This document shows, one piece after another, positions 40,110 through 49,183 of a stretch of DNA of 64,000 nt. The DNA is from Bacteroidetes bacterium ADurb.Bin174. Lineage in GTDB: Bacteria; Bacteroidota; Bacteroidia; Bacteroidales; Paludibacteraceae. Where the stretch lies: positions 45,679-109,678 of the forward strand of contig MWCX01000043.1 of the NCBI GenBank assembly GCA_002070265.1, in the 5' to 3' direction. The position numbers and the translations under genes were made by a program. Below the pieces are notes generated by a model. That model saw only the letters and a list, made by a program, of their open reading frames with translations, made no database searches and was not told where the DNA came from. How positions within the stretch are numbered: position 1 is the first letter of the stretch; the number at the start of each line of letters is the position of its first letter.

Positions 40110-40487
40110 TTATCCTATCGCAGCTTTATAGTCTTCTGCCGACAATAAATCATTTGCCTGAGCAGCATTGCTGACTTTAATTTTAATGATCCAACCATCT
40201 CCGTATGGATCGTCGTTTACCAATTCAGGAGCATCTTCTAGAGCTTCGTTGAATTCCAATACTTCGCCTGCAATTGGCATAAAAAGTTCAGATACGGTTT
40301 TTACAGCTTCGACAGTGCCGAAAACTTCGCCTTGCTCCAGGGCCTCACCAACGGTTTCAACTTCTACGAATACGATTTCACCCAATTCGCTTTGTGCATA
40401 ATCGGTGATGCCTATGGTTGCCGTGTCACCTTCTATACGAATCCATTCGTGCTCTTCGGTGTACTTTAATTTAGATGGGATGTTCAT
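40110..40487 (-). CDS. gcvH: Glycine cleavage system H protein
   Basis: A 125-residue lipoyl carrier that shuttles the aminomethyl group between the P and T proteins of glycine cleavage. The lipoylation site is Lys in FGTVEAVKTVSELFMP. The beginning NIPSKLKYTEEHEW is typical; the ATG complementary to 40485-40487 is chosen over one 13 codons upstream for this reason. A -7 box TATCTTTG (complement of 40524-40531) sits about 37 bp upstream of this start. No other gcv gene is in the window. Confidence 0.96.
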   Translation of the reverse strand: MNIPSKLKYTEEHEWIRIEGDTATIGITDYAQSELGEIVFVEVETVGEALEQGEVFGTVEAVKTVSELFMPIAGEVLEFNEALEDAPELVNDDPYGDGWIIKIKVSNAAQANDLLSAEDYKAAIG

Positions 40488-40549
40488 GATTTTTAATAAA
40501 AAATGTTCATAATTCAGACCTTGCAAAGATAGGTTTTTTTGATGAATAT

Positions 40550-41650
40550 TTATAACGCCATCTTACATGTTAAAGGAAAATGATCCGAATAGCGCACATT
40601 ATTGTCCAATTTAAAAGATTTTAATTCAAGCGCAGGGTCATATAAAATGTGATCAATTCGGAATCTCAATAGCGCGTCTACAAATGTCCATCCCAATCCA
40701 AAACCTTTCTTTACAAAAGCATCCTGTAAATCTCCTCTGACGGTGGTGTAAGCGTAAGATGAAGGAAGATCGTTGAAGTCACCTACAACCATTACGGGGT
40801 AGGGAGATGCTTTGATTTGCTCAGAGACAATTTCGGCTTGTTTGGATCTTATCCGGTAGGCTGCGCCCAATTTCCGTGAAAAGTGCATGGTCGTTCCTTT
40901 CAGATTGTCAGTGTCAAAATTATCTCTCAGCCGCATTGCCAAAACTTTATCCTTTTCGGTGATGTAGTTGGATTCAAGGTGACAATTAAAAATCCTGATG
41001 GTCTTTCCCTTAATATTGATGTCAGAACAAATAGCCGAATTATAATGGGATTCAAAATTCACCGTTTGCTTGTTGATAATGGGATATTTTGAAAAAGTAG
41101 CGTTGCCGAAATAAGATCTTTCCGTATTGATTTTATAGTGAATATGGTGGTAAGGGTATTCTTTGAAAATATCCATCAAGTTTTTTTCCGTCAGGTAAGT
41201 ATCGCTGAAATTGACGGAATATTCTTGAATACACAGAATATCAGGGTCTTCTTCTAATATATGCCTGATAACCGGATTGGGTGATTTTTTCGTATGTTTT
41301 TTCATCATGCCATTTGCATACGTATTATAAGTCATCAGAGAGAAGTCAAAATCTCCCTGGTAGGATTCAGGGCTTTTCACATTCAGTGGTATCGTATTTT
41401 GGATAATACGCCAATTCAAGAGCAGTACTGATAAAGAAATCAATACATACCACTTTTTCCACAGCATCCAGAGCACTACAAAGAATATGTTCACAGGAAT
41501 CAAAGCCGGCAGGAGAAGGGTGGCGTAAGCCGGTATCAGCCAACTGTCGGGGCTGACGTGTGATGCAATAAAAGTCAACAACATAAGGACTGCTGCGAAC
41601 AGGTTTGCAATAACGAGTAATATGGTCAACAGTCCTTTACCTATATTCAT
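40550..41650 (-). CDS. Membrane-anchored EEP-fold phosphoesterase
   Basis: A 366-residue protein with three N-terminal membrane helices (about residues 8-28, 38-60 and 65-85), followed by an endonuclease/exonuclease/phosphatase domain. Active-site residues visible: Asn in MTYNTYAN, Glu in DILCIQEYS, VVGDFNDLPSSY, and the final YSDHFPLTC. The family is widespread in Bacteroidota next to rhomboid genes. Its substrate has not been established; a phospholipid or nucleic acid target is possible. It is probably transcribed on from the rhomboid pair, although repeat copy C lies in between. Confidence 0.87.
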   Translation of the reverse strand: MNIGKGLLTILLVIANLFAAVLMLLTFIASHVSPDSWLIPAYATLLLPALIPVNIFFVVLWMLWKKWYVLISLSVLLLNWRIIQNTIPLNVKSPESYQGDFDFSLMTYNTYANGMMKKHTKKSPNPVIRHILEEDPDILCIQEYSVNFSDTYLTEKNLMDIFKEYPYHHIHYKINTERSYFGNATFSKYPIINKQTVNFESHYNSAICSDINIKGKTIRIFNCHLESNYITEKDKVLAMRLRDNFDTDNLKGTTMHFSRKLGAAYRIRSKQAEIVSEQIKASPYPVMVVGDFNDLPSSYAYTTVRGDLQDAFVKKGFGLGWTFVDALLRFRIDHILYDPALELKSFKLDNNVRYSDHFPLTCKMAL

Positions 41651-41699
41651 AAAATCTGATTTTCTTTTCTGTGTTTTTTTACAAAAGCATTGAAAGTCG

Positions 41700-41834
41700 G
41701 TGTCTCATATCTTTCGATATTCGGGATCACGTGTTCTGTGGTGCGTGGTTAAAGTGTTGCAGGGTGCAAATCGACCTTTATTCCTTCTAAGATACCTTGC
41801 TGTTTTTTTAGTTGAATATTTTGTCTTGAGACAG
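41700..41834 (-). repeat. Dispersed element, copy C (inverted)
   Basis: Starts GTGTCTCATATCTTTCGATA and ends TTGTCTTGAGACAG, so it is the reverse complement of copies A and B. It is the shortest intact copy at about 135 bp. It shares GGTCGATTTGC, CCCTGCAACACTTTAACC and the CAGCAAGGTATCTTAGAAG segment. It lies between the EEP gene start and the rhomboid stop, 12 bases from the latter. Confidence 0.78.
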
Positions 41835-41846
41835 CTCATTGAACTT

Positions 41847-42728
41847 TTATTTTCCTTGTTCAAAAAGTTTCTTTTTTTCTTCTGACGTCAAGCTTCCGTA
41901 TCCGGATGATTTTATCTTATCGAGAATGCGGTCAATTTCTTTCATTTGTTTTGCTTTGTTCATGTTGAACTCGGCATCTGTCATTTTTCGATTAGATGGT
42001 TTAGCACGCTTTACTTTCAATTTTTGCGATTTAAACAAGTTGGATATGCTGTCCATCAGTTTGTTGAAACCCTTCGTGGAATCCTTGCCACGTCGCAAAG
42101 ATATAACAAAAAAATAACCGTACAAAGCTCCGCCCAAATGCGCTAACTGTCCGCCTGCATTGCCGGAAGTAATGCCGAATATACTGATTAATACGGCAGC
42201 AATGGCAATGTATTTTAGTTTAACCATACCAATCAGAAAAAATCTCAATTCCATATTGGGAAATTGCATGGCAGTAGCAAGAATCATCGCCATGATGGAA
42301 CCGGAGGCACCCATCAAAATGCTGAAATCTACCTGGTCCGAAAACAGTGGGAAAATATTGTAGGATATCAGGTAAATCAGGCCTGCTGACAGTCCGCCCC
42401 AAAAGTAAAGTCCATAAAGCTGTTTTTGAGTGAATTGTATCAGGAATAATTTCCCGAACCAATACAAAGCCAACATATTGAAAAAGATATGGAAGAAATC
42501 TTTGTGTAAAAACATGTAGGTGACAACTGTCCAGGGTTTGTAGAGCAAACTCTTTAAATTAGAAGGCATGGCCAGGTAGGTATAAATAAACTCACCATCT
42601 AATTTGAAAAGTTGCATCACAAGCACAAAAATTTTCAATACAATGAAAAGGACTGAATTGATGTATATCAGTCGGATAACAGCATCACCTTGTTTGTAAG
42701 TGGATTTTAAATTTTCAAGAAAATTCAT
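41847..42728 (-). CDS. Rhomboid intramembrane serine protease (second of a pair)
   Basis: A 293-residue membrane protease with six core helices. The catalytic dyad is Ser142 in GASGS and His197 in AHLGG; the HxxxN-type oxyanion helix is present as HIFFNM. Rhomboids cut single-pass membrane proteins inside the bilayer. A basic cytoplasmic tail of about 80 residues follows the last helix (KLKVKRAKPSNRK onward). It lies 6 bp after the other rhomboid gene. Confidence 0.92.
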   Translation of the reverse strand: MNFLENLKSTYKQGDAVIRLIYINSVLFIVLKIFVLVMQLFKLDGEFIYTYLAMPSNLKSLLYKPWTVVTYMFLHKDFFHIFFNMLALYWFGKLFLIQFTQKQLYGLYFWGGLSAGLIYLISYNIFPLFSDQVDFSILMGASGSIMAMILATAMQFPNMELRFFLIGMVKLKYIAIAAVLISIFGITSGNAGGQLAHLGGALYGYFFVISLRRGKDSTKGFNKLMDSISNLFKSQKLKVKRAKPSNRKMTDAEFNMNKAKQMKEIDRILDKIKSSGYGSLTSEEKKKLFEQGK

Positions 42729-42734
42729 GGAACA

Positions 42735-43520
42735 TCAATATAACTTTGTTTTTCTCTTCCAATATAAAATCAAGATAATTCCGAATAACATGCCTCCCAA
42801 ATGGGCAAAATGTGCAACGCTATCGCCGGAGAAATTAGCTACGCCTAAAAACAATTCCGCAATACCATATATGATTACAAAGACTCTGGCTTTAATGGGT
42901 ATAGGGAAGAACAGCAGCATTAATTTGACATCGGGGAAAAGCCAACCGAAAGCCAGCAGCAATCCGAAAACTGCTCCGGATGCCCCTACTGTGACCGGAA
43001 GGTTGAGAAAGAGATTTTTAAGCTCAATGACTTGAGGAGCAGTGAAATGTGCTAACCCGGAGATTCTGAAATACTTTGTCAGAACATGCTCCACAGGTAG
43101 CAGAGGAGCACCTGAGTTGGCAGCAATGGCTTCATTGAAGGCTACCACGACTTTGTGATACTCTACTGTCCAGAAAACTTGTTGTACCAAGCCGGCTCCA
43201 ATTCCTGTCACAAAATAAAAAATCAAAAAACGTTTAGGACCCCAGAAATTTTCAATCACACCTCCGAACATATACAGCGCAAACATATTGAAAAACAAGT
43301 GGCTGAATCCACCGTGCATAAACATGTAAGTAATCAGTTGGGGAAGCTTGAATTTTTCGGAAGACCAATAATGCATTCCTAAAATATCAGTTAAGTCAAG
43401 AGATAAACCCCATTTCCGTAAAATTCCCGGCAGTAATAAGGTGGCAAGCCATAAAATAACATTGATGGCAATTAAGTTTTTTACTACCGGAGGTAGAAGT
43501 GATGATCGGCTGCTATGCAT
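42735..43520 (-). CDS. Rhomboid intramembrane serine protease (first of a pair)
   Basis: A 261-residue membrane protease with Ser181 in GASGA and His240 in AHLGG, plus HLFFNM in helix 2. The ATG complementary to 43518-43520 gives the common beginning, MHSSRSSLLPPVVKN; an ATG seven codons upstream is possible. Tandem rhomboids followed by an EEP protein are a frequent arrangement in Bacteroidota. The shared job of the three is not known. The gene is divergent from HU. Confidence 0.92.
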   Translation of the reverse strand: MHSSRSSLLPPVVKNLIAINVILWLATLLLPGILRKWGLSLDLTDILGMHYWSSEKFKLPQLITYMFMHGGFSHLFFNMFALYMFGGVIENFWGPKRFLIFYFVTGIGAGLVQQVFWTVEYHKVVVAFNEAIAANSGAPLLPVEHVLTKYFRISGLAHFTAPQVIELKNLFLNLPVTVGASGAVFGLLLAFGWLFPDVKLMLLFFPIPIKARVFVIIYGIAELFLGVANFSGDSVAHFAHLGGMLFGIILILYWKRKTKLY

Positions 43521-43640
43521 TTTATGATTTTGTTTTATCAAAATTGAAGGACAAAAGTAAGTAAAATATCCCCAAAAACATGTTTTCTAACATATTTTTT
43601 AATTTTAAGAAAAGAAATGTTATAATTTTTACGGAAATAG

Positions 43641-43671
43641 TTTGTTTTTACAAATCAAACTATTACATTTG
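43641..43671 (+). promoter_or_regulatory. Bacteroidota-type promoter of the HU gene
   Basis: TTTG at 43641-43644, 19 bases, TACATTTG at 43664-43671: a perfect match to the consensus in both boxes and spacing. The start codon lies about 50 bp further on, giving a leader of roughly 45 bases. Confidence 0.75.
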
Positions 43672-43723
43672 CTCCTTGAATAAATAATTCACATCTGTCT
43701 AATCTTATAAAATTATTCACATT

Positions 43724-43996
43724 ATGAACAAAGCTGAATTAATTAATGCAATTGCTGCAGGAGCAGGTCTAAGCAAAGTTGACGCAAAAAAAGCGTTGGA
43801 TGCAACAGTAAAAGCTATTACCGGCGCATTAAAAGCTGGTGACAAAGTAAGTCTGATTGGTTTTGGAACATTCTCTGTTGCAAAACGTAGTGCTCGTCAG
43901 GGTATCAATCCAAAAACAAAAAAACCGATTAAAATTCCGGCTAAAAAAGTTGCAAAATTTAAAGCCGGTTCTGAACTCGCTGCTGCTGTAAACTAA
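43724..43996 (+). CDS. HU-family DNA-binding protein
   Basis: A 90-residue histone-like protein that bends and compacts DNA as a dimer. It has the standard beginning MNKAELINAIAAGAGLSK, the dimer core VSLIGFGTFSVAKR, the arm with RQGINPKTKKPIKIPAKK (including the Pro wedge), and the FKAGSELAAAVN end. All conserved positions are present. It is a single-gene unit with its own strong promoter and terminator. Confidence 0.96.
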   Translation: MNKAELINAIAAGAGLSKVDAKKALDATVKAITGALKAGDKVSLIGFGTFSVAKRSARQGINPKTKKPIKIPAKKVAKFKAGSELAAAVN

Positions 43997-44016
43997 TTAC
44001 GAATTATTTTTTGCTG

Positions 44017-44064
44017 AGAGGCTGTACAAAAGGTCGAAAGATTGATGTACAGCCTCTTTGTTTT
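44017..44064 (+). terminator. Terminator of the HU gene
   Basis: AGAGGCTGTACA (44017-44028) pairs perfectly with TGTACAGCCTCT (44046-44057), followed by TTGTTTTA. The 12-bp stem and T-rich tail fit a rho-independent terminator 20 bp after the stop codon. Confidence 0.85.
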
Positions 44065-44093
44065 ATTAATATACAAGTTTGTTGCGCATGACG

Positions 44094-44226
44094 GTGTCTC
44101 ATATTGTTCAACTGCTACGTTGCTTTCAATATTTGGGGTCGCGAGTTCCTGTGTTCTGAGTTCCGGGTTCTGAGTTCTGAGTTCTGGGTTTTGAGTTCTG
44201 AGTTGGTTGAATATTTGTTTTGAGGA
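44094..44226 (-). repeat. Dispersed element, copy D, with core replaced by tandem GAACTCA units
   Basis: Inverted relative to copy A. Its plus-strand left end, GTGTCTCATATTGTTCAACT, and the following CTACGTTGCTTTCAATATTTG match the element's 3' end. Its right end, TTGAATATTTGTTTTGAG, matches the 5' end. The middle is replaced by a GGGTCGCGAGTTCC piece and four or five units of gttctgagtt, a module B-type sequence otherwise found in the T-tracts. Confidence 0.65.
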
Positions 44227-44303
44227 ATAGCCTCTTTTAGTTTTATAACGCATATGAACTTTCTCGTTGAGAAAAACATCTTGCTCACTTCCAAAAATCA
44301 TTT

Positions 44304-44311
44304 TACCTTTG
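44304..44311 (+). promoter_or_regulatory. Putative -7 box of the M16 protease gene
   Basis: TACCTTTG matches TAnnTTTG and lies 25 bp before the start codon. A partial -33 (CTTG) is 20 bases upstream. Confidence 0.45.
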
Positions 44312-44336
44312 TCACTAAATTTTAACTCACAAAAAA

Positions 44337-47237
44337 ATGAAAAAATATCTTATTTCCATCTGCATTTTTCTGTCTTTATCTACTTGGCTTTCAGCTCAGT
44401 ATGATGTCGGTTTTACAAGTTATAAATTGAGTAATGGCCTGACCGTTTATCTATGGCCCGATAAAAATCAGGCTGATGTATCAGGGGTAGTAACCGTACG
44501 TGCCGGCGCTATTGATGAACCTGCTGAATACACAGGTTTGGCGCACTACTTAGAACACGTGCTTTTTAAAGGCACAGAGAAAATTGGCGCCCTTGATTGG
44601 GACAAGGAAAAAATCCATTATGAGAAAATCATTCAACTTTACGATGAGTATGCAGTAACGGAAGATCCGGCAAAACGCGCCGATCTGGAGAAACAAATCA
44701 ACGAAGAATCGCTGTCGGCTGCACAATATGCTTATACCAATGAATTTTCCAATTTGGTGGAAGGCATGGGTGGGGAAGGTCTGAATGCGGGAACTTCTTA
44801 TGATATGACCTTTTACTACAACAACTTTCCGAGTTTCCAACTGGAAAAATGGCTGGACTTATATTCCGAAAGGTTGATCAATCCGGTATTTCGTTCTTTC
44901 CAGGCTGAATTGGAAAATGTGTTCGAAGAATATAATATGTATCAGGATAATAACTTCACTCACATCAGAGGGTTCTTGATGTCGCATCTTTACAAGGGGC
45001 ATCCTTATGAAAGGGAAATAATCGGCTTTCCTGAACATCTGAAAAATCCGCGTTTGAGCAAATTGATTGAGTTTTACAATACCTGGTATGTGCCGTCCAA
45101 TATGGCTTTGATATTGACCGGTAATTTTGATATTGAAGAAGCTAAACCATTGATAGAGCAAAAGTTTGGTCGTTTGGTTGACAAACAAGTACCTGAACGT
45201 TCTTCTTATCCATCAGCAGACTTTACAGGAAATCCGAAATATTCCGCCAAATTGGGCTATTCACCCATTGTTGTTTGGGGATACAAAACTGTTCCGGTAG
45301 GGCATCCGGATGAAATTACTTTGGGCTTCTGCTCTAGCTTGCTCTCCAATTCCATGAGTACGGGTTTGCTGGATAAAATTACCATGGACGGTGATGTACA
45401 GCAGGCTGCGGCGACGCTTGATTCCAGAAGGGACGAAGGTCGCTTTTTGATACAAGCAATTCCATATTATGATGCCAATCAACGAATATATGAATCAGAT
45501 AAGGCGACAGAAAGAACCGTGATGAACGAAGTTGATAAACTTAAAAAAGGAGACATTGAAGATTGGTTGATAGAATCGGTTAAAAACAGCGAGTTGCGTT
45601 CTTATGAAATGATGTTGGAAAATCCAAGCAGCAAAATCTTATTGTTGAATCAAATTTTTGCGTATCAGTTGCCACCGGATTATTATGCGTCCATACCGGA
45701 TAAAATGGCAAAATTGTCAAAAGAAGACATTCAGCGGGTTGCCCAAAAGTATTTGAATGAAGATCATCTGATGGTATCCATCGATATTGGTACCCCAAAA
45801 AAAGATAAACTGAAAAAGCCGGACATCAAACCCATCGACCAGCCTAAAGGACAAACTTCTGCTTATGCCGAATATTTGAAAGCCATTCCTGTGCAGGAAT
45901 TGCCCGAAGTATATAATAATATGGATGATGTAACAACTGTGGAAATGTATGATAAAGTGAGATTGCACTATACGGTCAATCCCTTGAATGATTATTTCTC
46001 CATCACTATGAAATATGGAGTTGGAACACAAAAAATGCCTAAACTCGGATACGCGGCTGAATTGATGAACTCGGCGGGCATCATGCCTTTTGATGATCCG
46101 CAGGATGTCCGCAGACAATTCAGCGAACTTAATGCAAGCTGTACATATAGGGCAACCGATGATTATTTCTACATCACACTGATAGGCCTGGAATCTAATT
46201 TAGAGGATATTTGTCGGCTGATGACCCGGCAAACTTTGATGCCTAAGTTAGATGAAAAACAGTTGAATCGTGTCGTAGGTATGGAAATATCCGATCGTTT
46301 TATCTCCGAAAAGAAAAGTACGGATGTTTTGAGCAGTGCGCTTTTAGACTATGTGTTGTATAAAGATAAGTCAGACTATATCGACCGGCTCTCCTTGAAG
46401 GATGTCTATTTCTTAACCATCAGCGAGTTGACCGGAGAAATTGTACGGGCAACAGATTATGAGTTGGATATCCACTATGTGGGGAAACGTCCCGTAGAGG
46501 AAGTTGCCGAGGTGTTGAAAGCTAAACTTCCCCTGAAAGAGGGGGTGAAGAAAGGGGAGTCGCCGCTTGTGATGGACAAGGTAATCTATGATAAACAGAC
46601 GATTTATTTTCTTCCTAATAAAGATGCCCAGCAGGCAAAAATCTATTTTTATATAGATGGATTTAACTACGCTATTGCCGATGATGTAACCATTGATGCG
46701 TTCAATCAGTACTTTAGCGGTGGGTTTAATGGTTTGGTTATGCAAGAAATCCGTGAAAACAACTCCATGGCTTATGCGGCTGTGGGACGTCTTGTTACAC
46801 CACCTATTCAACAAAAACAAACACATTTTATCGGATACGTAGGTACGCAGCCTGATAAGGTTGCAGGAGCAGTGGACTTGTATATGTCATTGTTGCAAGA
46901 TATGCCCGAGTATCCCGAGCGATTAGATAATATCAAAACTTATTTGAAGCAGACTGCTTTGAGTAAGAAACCGACTTTCAGATCTAAAAGTACATTGTTC
47001 AGCAACTGGAATCTGTTAGGATATCAGGATGATCCCGCCAAGGTCAATATGGAAAAAATTGAAAACCTGAGCTTCGAGCAGATTAAAGACTTCTATCAAA
47101 CTCAGATCAAGAATAAACCTGTCACAATCATTATTTTTGGTGATCCGAAATTGATAGATCTGAAAACGATAAAATCCAAACACGGAAAAATCAACAAACT
47201 TGGCAACAGCACTTTGTTTAGTAAGTTGAGTATGTAA
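44337..47237 (+). CDS. M16-family zinc metalloprotease (insulinase type)
   Basis: A 966-residue exported protease: signal peptide to about residue 20 (LSAQ), then the inverted zinc motif HYLEH at residues 70-74 with the distal Glu in ENVFEEYNMY. The protein has the two-lobed form of pitrilysin: an active N-terminal lobe and an inactive C-terminal lobe containing the substrate-clamping R/Y motif region. It degrades unstructured peptides in the periplasm. It is transcribed alone and converges with no gap on the following lipoprotein gene (stop codons directly adjacent). Confidence 0.93.
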   Translation: MKKYLISICIFLSLSTWLSAQYDVGFTSYKLSNGLTVYLWPDKNQADVSGVVTVRAGAIDEPAEYTGLAHYLEHVLFKGTEKIGALDWDKEKIHYEKIIQLYDEYAVTEDPAKRADLEKQINEESLSAAQYAYTNEFSNLVEGMGGEGLNAGTSYDMTFYYNNFPSFQLEKWLDLYSERLINPVFRSFQAELENVFEEYNMYQDNNFTHIRGFLMSHLYKGHPYEREIIGFPEHLKNPRLSKLIEFYNTWYVPSNMALILTGNFDIEEAKPLIEQKFGRLVDKQVPERSSYPSADFTGNPKYSAKLGYSPIVVWGYKTVPVGHPDEITLGFCSSLLSNSMSTGLLDKITMDGDVQQAAATLDSRRDEGRFLIQAIPYYDANQRIYESDKATERTVMNEVDKLKKGDIEDWLIESVKNSELRSYEMMLENPSSKILLLNQIFAYQLPPDYYASIPDKMAKLSKEDIQRVAQKYLNEDHLMVSIDIGTPKKDKLKKPDIKPIDQPKGQTSAYAEYLKAIPVQELPEVYNNMDDVTTVEMYDKVRLHYTVNPLNDYFSITMKYGVGTQKMPKLGYAAELMNSAGIMPFDDPQDVRRQFSELNASCTYRATDDYFYITLIGLESNLEDICRLMTRQTLMPKLDEKQLNRVVGMEISDRFISEKKSTDVLSSALLDYVLYKDKSDYIDRLSLKDVYFLTISELTGEIVRATDYELDIHYVGKRPVEEVAEVLKAKLPLKEGVKKGESPLVMDKVIYDKQTIYFLPNKDAQQAKIYFYIDGFNYAIADDVTIDAFNQYFSGGFNGLVMQEIRENNSMAYAAVGRLVTPPIQQKQTHFIGYVGTQPDKVAGAVDLYMSLLQDMPEYPERLDNIKTYLKQTALSKKPTFRSKSTLFSNWNLLGYQDDPAKVNMEKIENLSFEQIKDFYQTQIKNKPVTIIIFGDPKLIDLKTIKSKHGKINKLGNSTLFSKLSM

Positions 47238-48764
47238 TTAGGGACGTCGCAAAACCACCTCTACATTCTCCGGTAAACGCCCTGCTTGCCTCAAGGAATG
47301 CAGGTTGTGATGTTTAATCCGTTGATCGATGGGTGATAATCTTTGCTGTTGAAGCTTATGAACAGGTAGTTTGAAACTGTTGGAAGCATTTAACCCTTTG
47401 ATTTTTGCCTGATTCCCGGTTTGGATATTTTCAGGTTGTTGTTTCGTTGCATCTGTATATCCCAATACCCCTATAAATGTACCTGAAACTTCGGAACCAA
47501 AACGATTTCTGAAATTGTATACTATGGTGTAAACACTATCTGCTTTGGAAACCTTCATGTCTCCGGATTTAATTTTCAAAGCACCATCACCTCCGACATA
47601 AGGCTTATACGAATGAATAGAGTCGCTCAGATACCAACTGCCGCCTAAATTGTTCTTTGAAATAAAACCAGGTACAAGAGTAAAGGGTTGATAGTTTTTC
47701 GTTATCTCGTATGTGCCGGATGGAATTGAATCTTTAGCAGATAAGTTTGAGTTGAGTTCTATTTTCAGCAGATCATCAATTACAACGCTGTCTTCTTTCA
47801 ATTCTGTTGCGTTATATAAGTATAATTCAATATTGTTTGCAATCCCTTCTCCATAGTAATCGCCATAATAAATGAATTCTCCTTCAGCTAAAATTGACTC
47901 CAAAATTTCCGCTTTGGGTTTGTTGTCTTCAATTGTCACTTCTCCTTCATATGTAAAACGGATAACTTCATCCGTATGCAATTGCAAAGTACCTTCTATA
48001 AAATAAATATCACCCTGTCTCTCAACTTCGTAATAACCACCCGTGACCAGGGAAATCAATATCTTTTCTTTACTGACAATTTCCATCAAATGACTTCCGA
48101 CAATACTGAAATCATCCTTATCCTCATGTTCTATAACTTCTCCCGGCTCGAAACCCTGTGGCTGAGGGTCTTCGTAAATAAAATATTCACCTGTGCTCAA
48201 CCTGTTTGTAATATTTAAGGGCAGATTAAAATCTAAGTATAAAATATGACCTGTTCCTTCAATTTTTCCCTCATTATTGATATGAAAACTGTTTTCCATC
48301 AGATACATATCAAATGCATTGAGATCAATATCATACCAATCTCCCCAATAACCGGTCAAACTTCCTGTGAAGGTGAATGTTTGCTGACTGACTGTAACGG
48401 TGCAACTGTGTGTCTTGCCGCCTGTGCTGATGGTGATGCTTGATGTACCGGCTTTTAGGGCTTTGACAATTACTTTTTTAGTAAGTGTGTGTTTGGAAGA
48501 AGCTGATTCATCATTGTCGTCATCATCATTTATTTCCGTAAATTCAAATATCCCACTCTTGTCTGTCAGCCACTCTATCGGAAATTCAGCGATGTCACCC
48601 GTATATTGAATGGTGCAGGTCAACGTATCCGACAAACCCACATTGATATCCAAGGATTCTTTGTCAAATGATATACTCGTAATTTCATCCTTCTCGCAGG
48701 AAGTAAAGGTTAAAACACCGGCCAAAACCAATAGTGCTATTTTGTAAATTGAAGTCTGTTTCAT
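47238..48764 (-). CDS. Lipoprotein with bacterial Ig-like domain
   Basis: A 508-residue lipoprotein; leader ALLVLAGVLTFTSCEKD with the lipobox Cys at about residue 24. The ATG complementary to 48762-48764 is used because a signal starts there; upstream in-frame codons would add an unlikely hydrophobic segment. Residues about 28-130 form a Big_2-like Ig domain (ISFDKESLDINVGLSDTLT, then an Asp-rich insert DDDDNDES). The rest is beta-rich and unrecognised. A surface adhesin or binding role is possible. Possible -7 box TACCTTTG (complement of 48787-48794) with TTTG at 17 bases. Confidence 0.7.
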   Translation of the reverse strand: MKQTSIYKIALLVLAGVLTFTSCEKDEITSISFDKESLDINVGLSDTLTCTIQYTGDIAEFPIEWLTDKSGIFEFTEINDDDDNDESASSKHTLTKKVIVKALKAGTSSITISTGGKTHSCTVTVSQQTFTFTGSLTGYWGDWYDIDLNAFDMYLMENSFHINNEGKIEGTGHILYLDFNLPLNITNRLSTGEYFIYEDPQPQGFEPGEVIEHEDKDDFSIVGSHLMEIVSKEKILISLVTGGYYEVERQGDIYFIEGTLQLHTDEVIRFTYEGEVTIEDNKPKAEILESILAEGEFIYYGDYYGEGIANNIELYLYNATELKEDSVVIDDLLKIELNSNLSAKDSIPSGTYEITKNYQPFTLVPGFISKNNLGGSWYLSDSIHSYKPYVGGDGALKIKSGDMKVSKADSVYTIVYNFRNRFGSEVSGTFIGVLGYTDATKQQPENIQTGNQAKIKGLNASNSFKLPVHKLQQQRLSPIDQRIKHHNLHSLRQAGRLPENVEVVLRRP

Positions 48765-49183
48765 TTTGATGAAAAAAATTAAATGGCAAAGGTAGTGTAA
48801 TTTTTTGAGAACAAAGACAAAAGACAAATTAACTAAGAACGGACTAAGAACGAAGAACTAAGAACGATGAACTAAAAATTGAACTCGCGACCCCGGAACC
48901 CGGAACCCGGAACACACTAACTTCCCTAACTTCCCTAACTTCTTTAACTTCTCTAACTTCTTTAATTTCCTAACTACCAACTACTATCTACTAACTACTT
49001 AAGTAAACTCCTTTTCTTCGTCTTCTTCAAAACAACATCAGTTAAACAGTTGAAAATTAAAAAAATATGCATACATTTACAGCGGTAAAAAAACTGTTGT
49101 AATTACTTATAGAATATTAACTAACCTGCACGCATTATTTCCCTTAACCGGCAATAATATGTGCCCACAAAAACAATACTCAT
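48765..49183. repeat. Intergenic gap with three-module tract T4
   Basis: This 419-base gap separates two divergent genes. From 48833 to about 49010 it is low complexity: module A (actaagaacgaagaactaag), module B (cgcgaccccggaacccggaa), module C (taacttccctaacttctt, ctaccaactactatctac). The remaining 170 bases before the NHL gene are AT-rich with no convincing -33/-7 pair; TACATTTA at about 49072 is a weak -7 candidate. Confidence 0.7.

Noticed and set aside
41847-43520. Tandem rhomboids plus EEP protein considered as a novel module
   Set aside because: The arrangement is widespread in Bacteroidota and the catalytic residues are ordinary.
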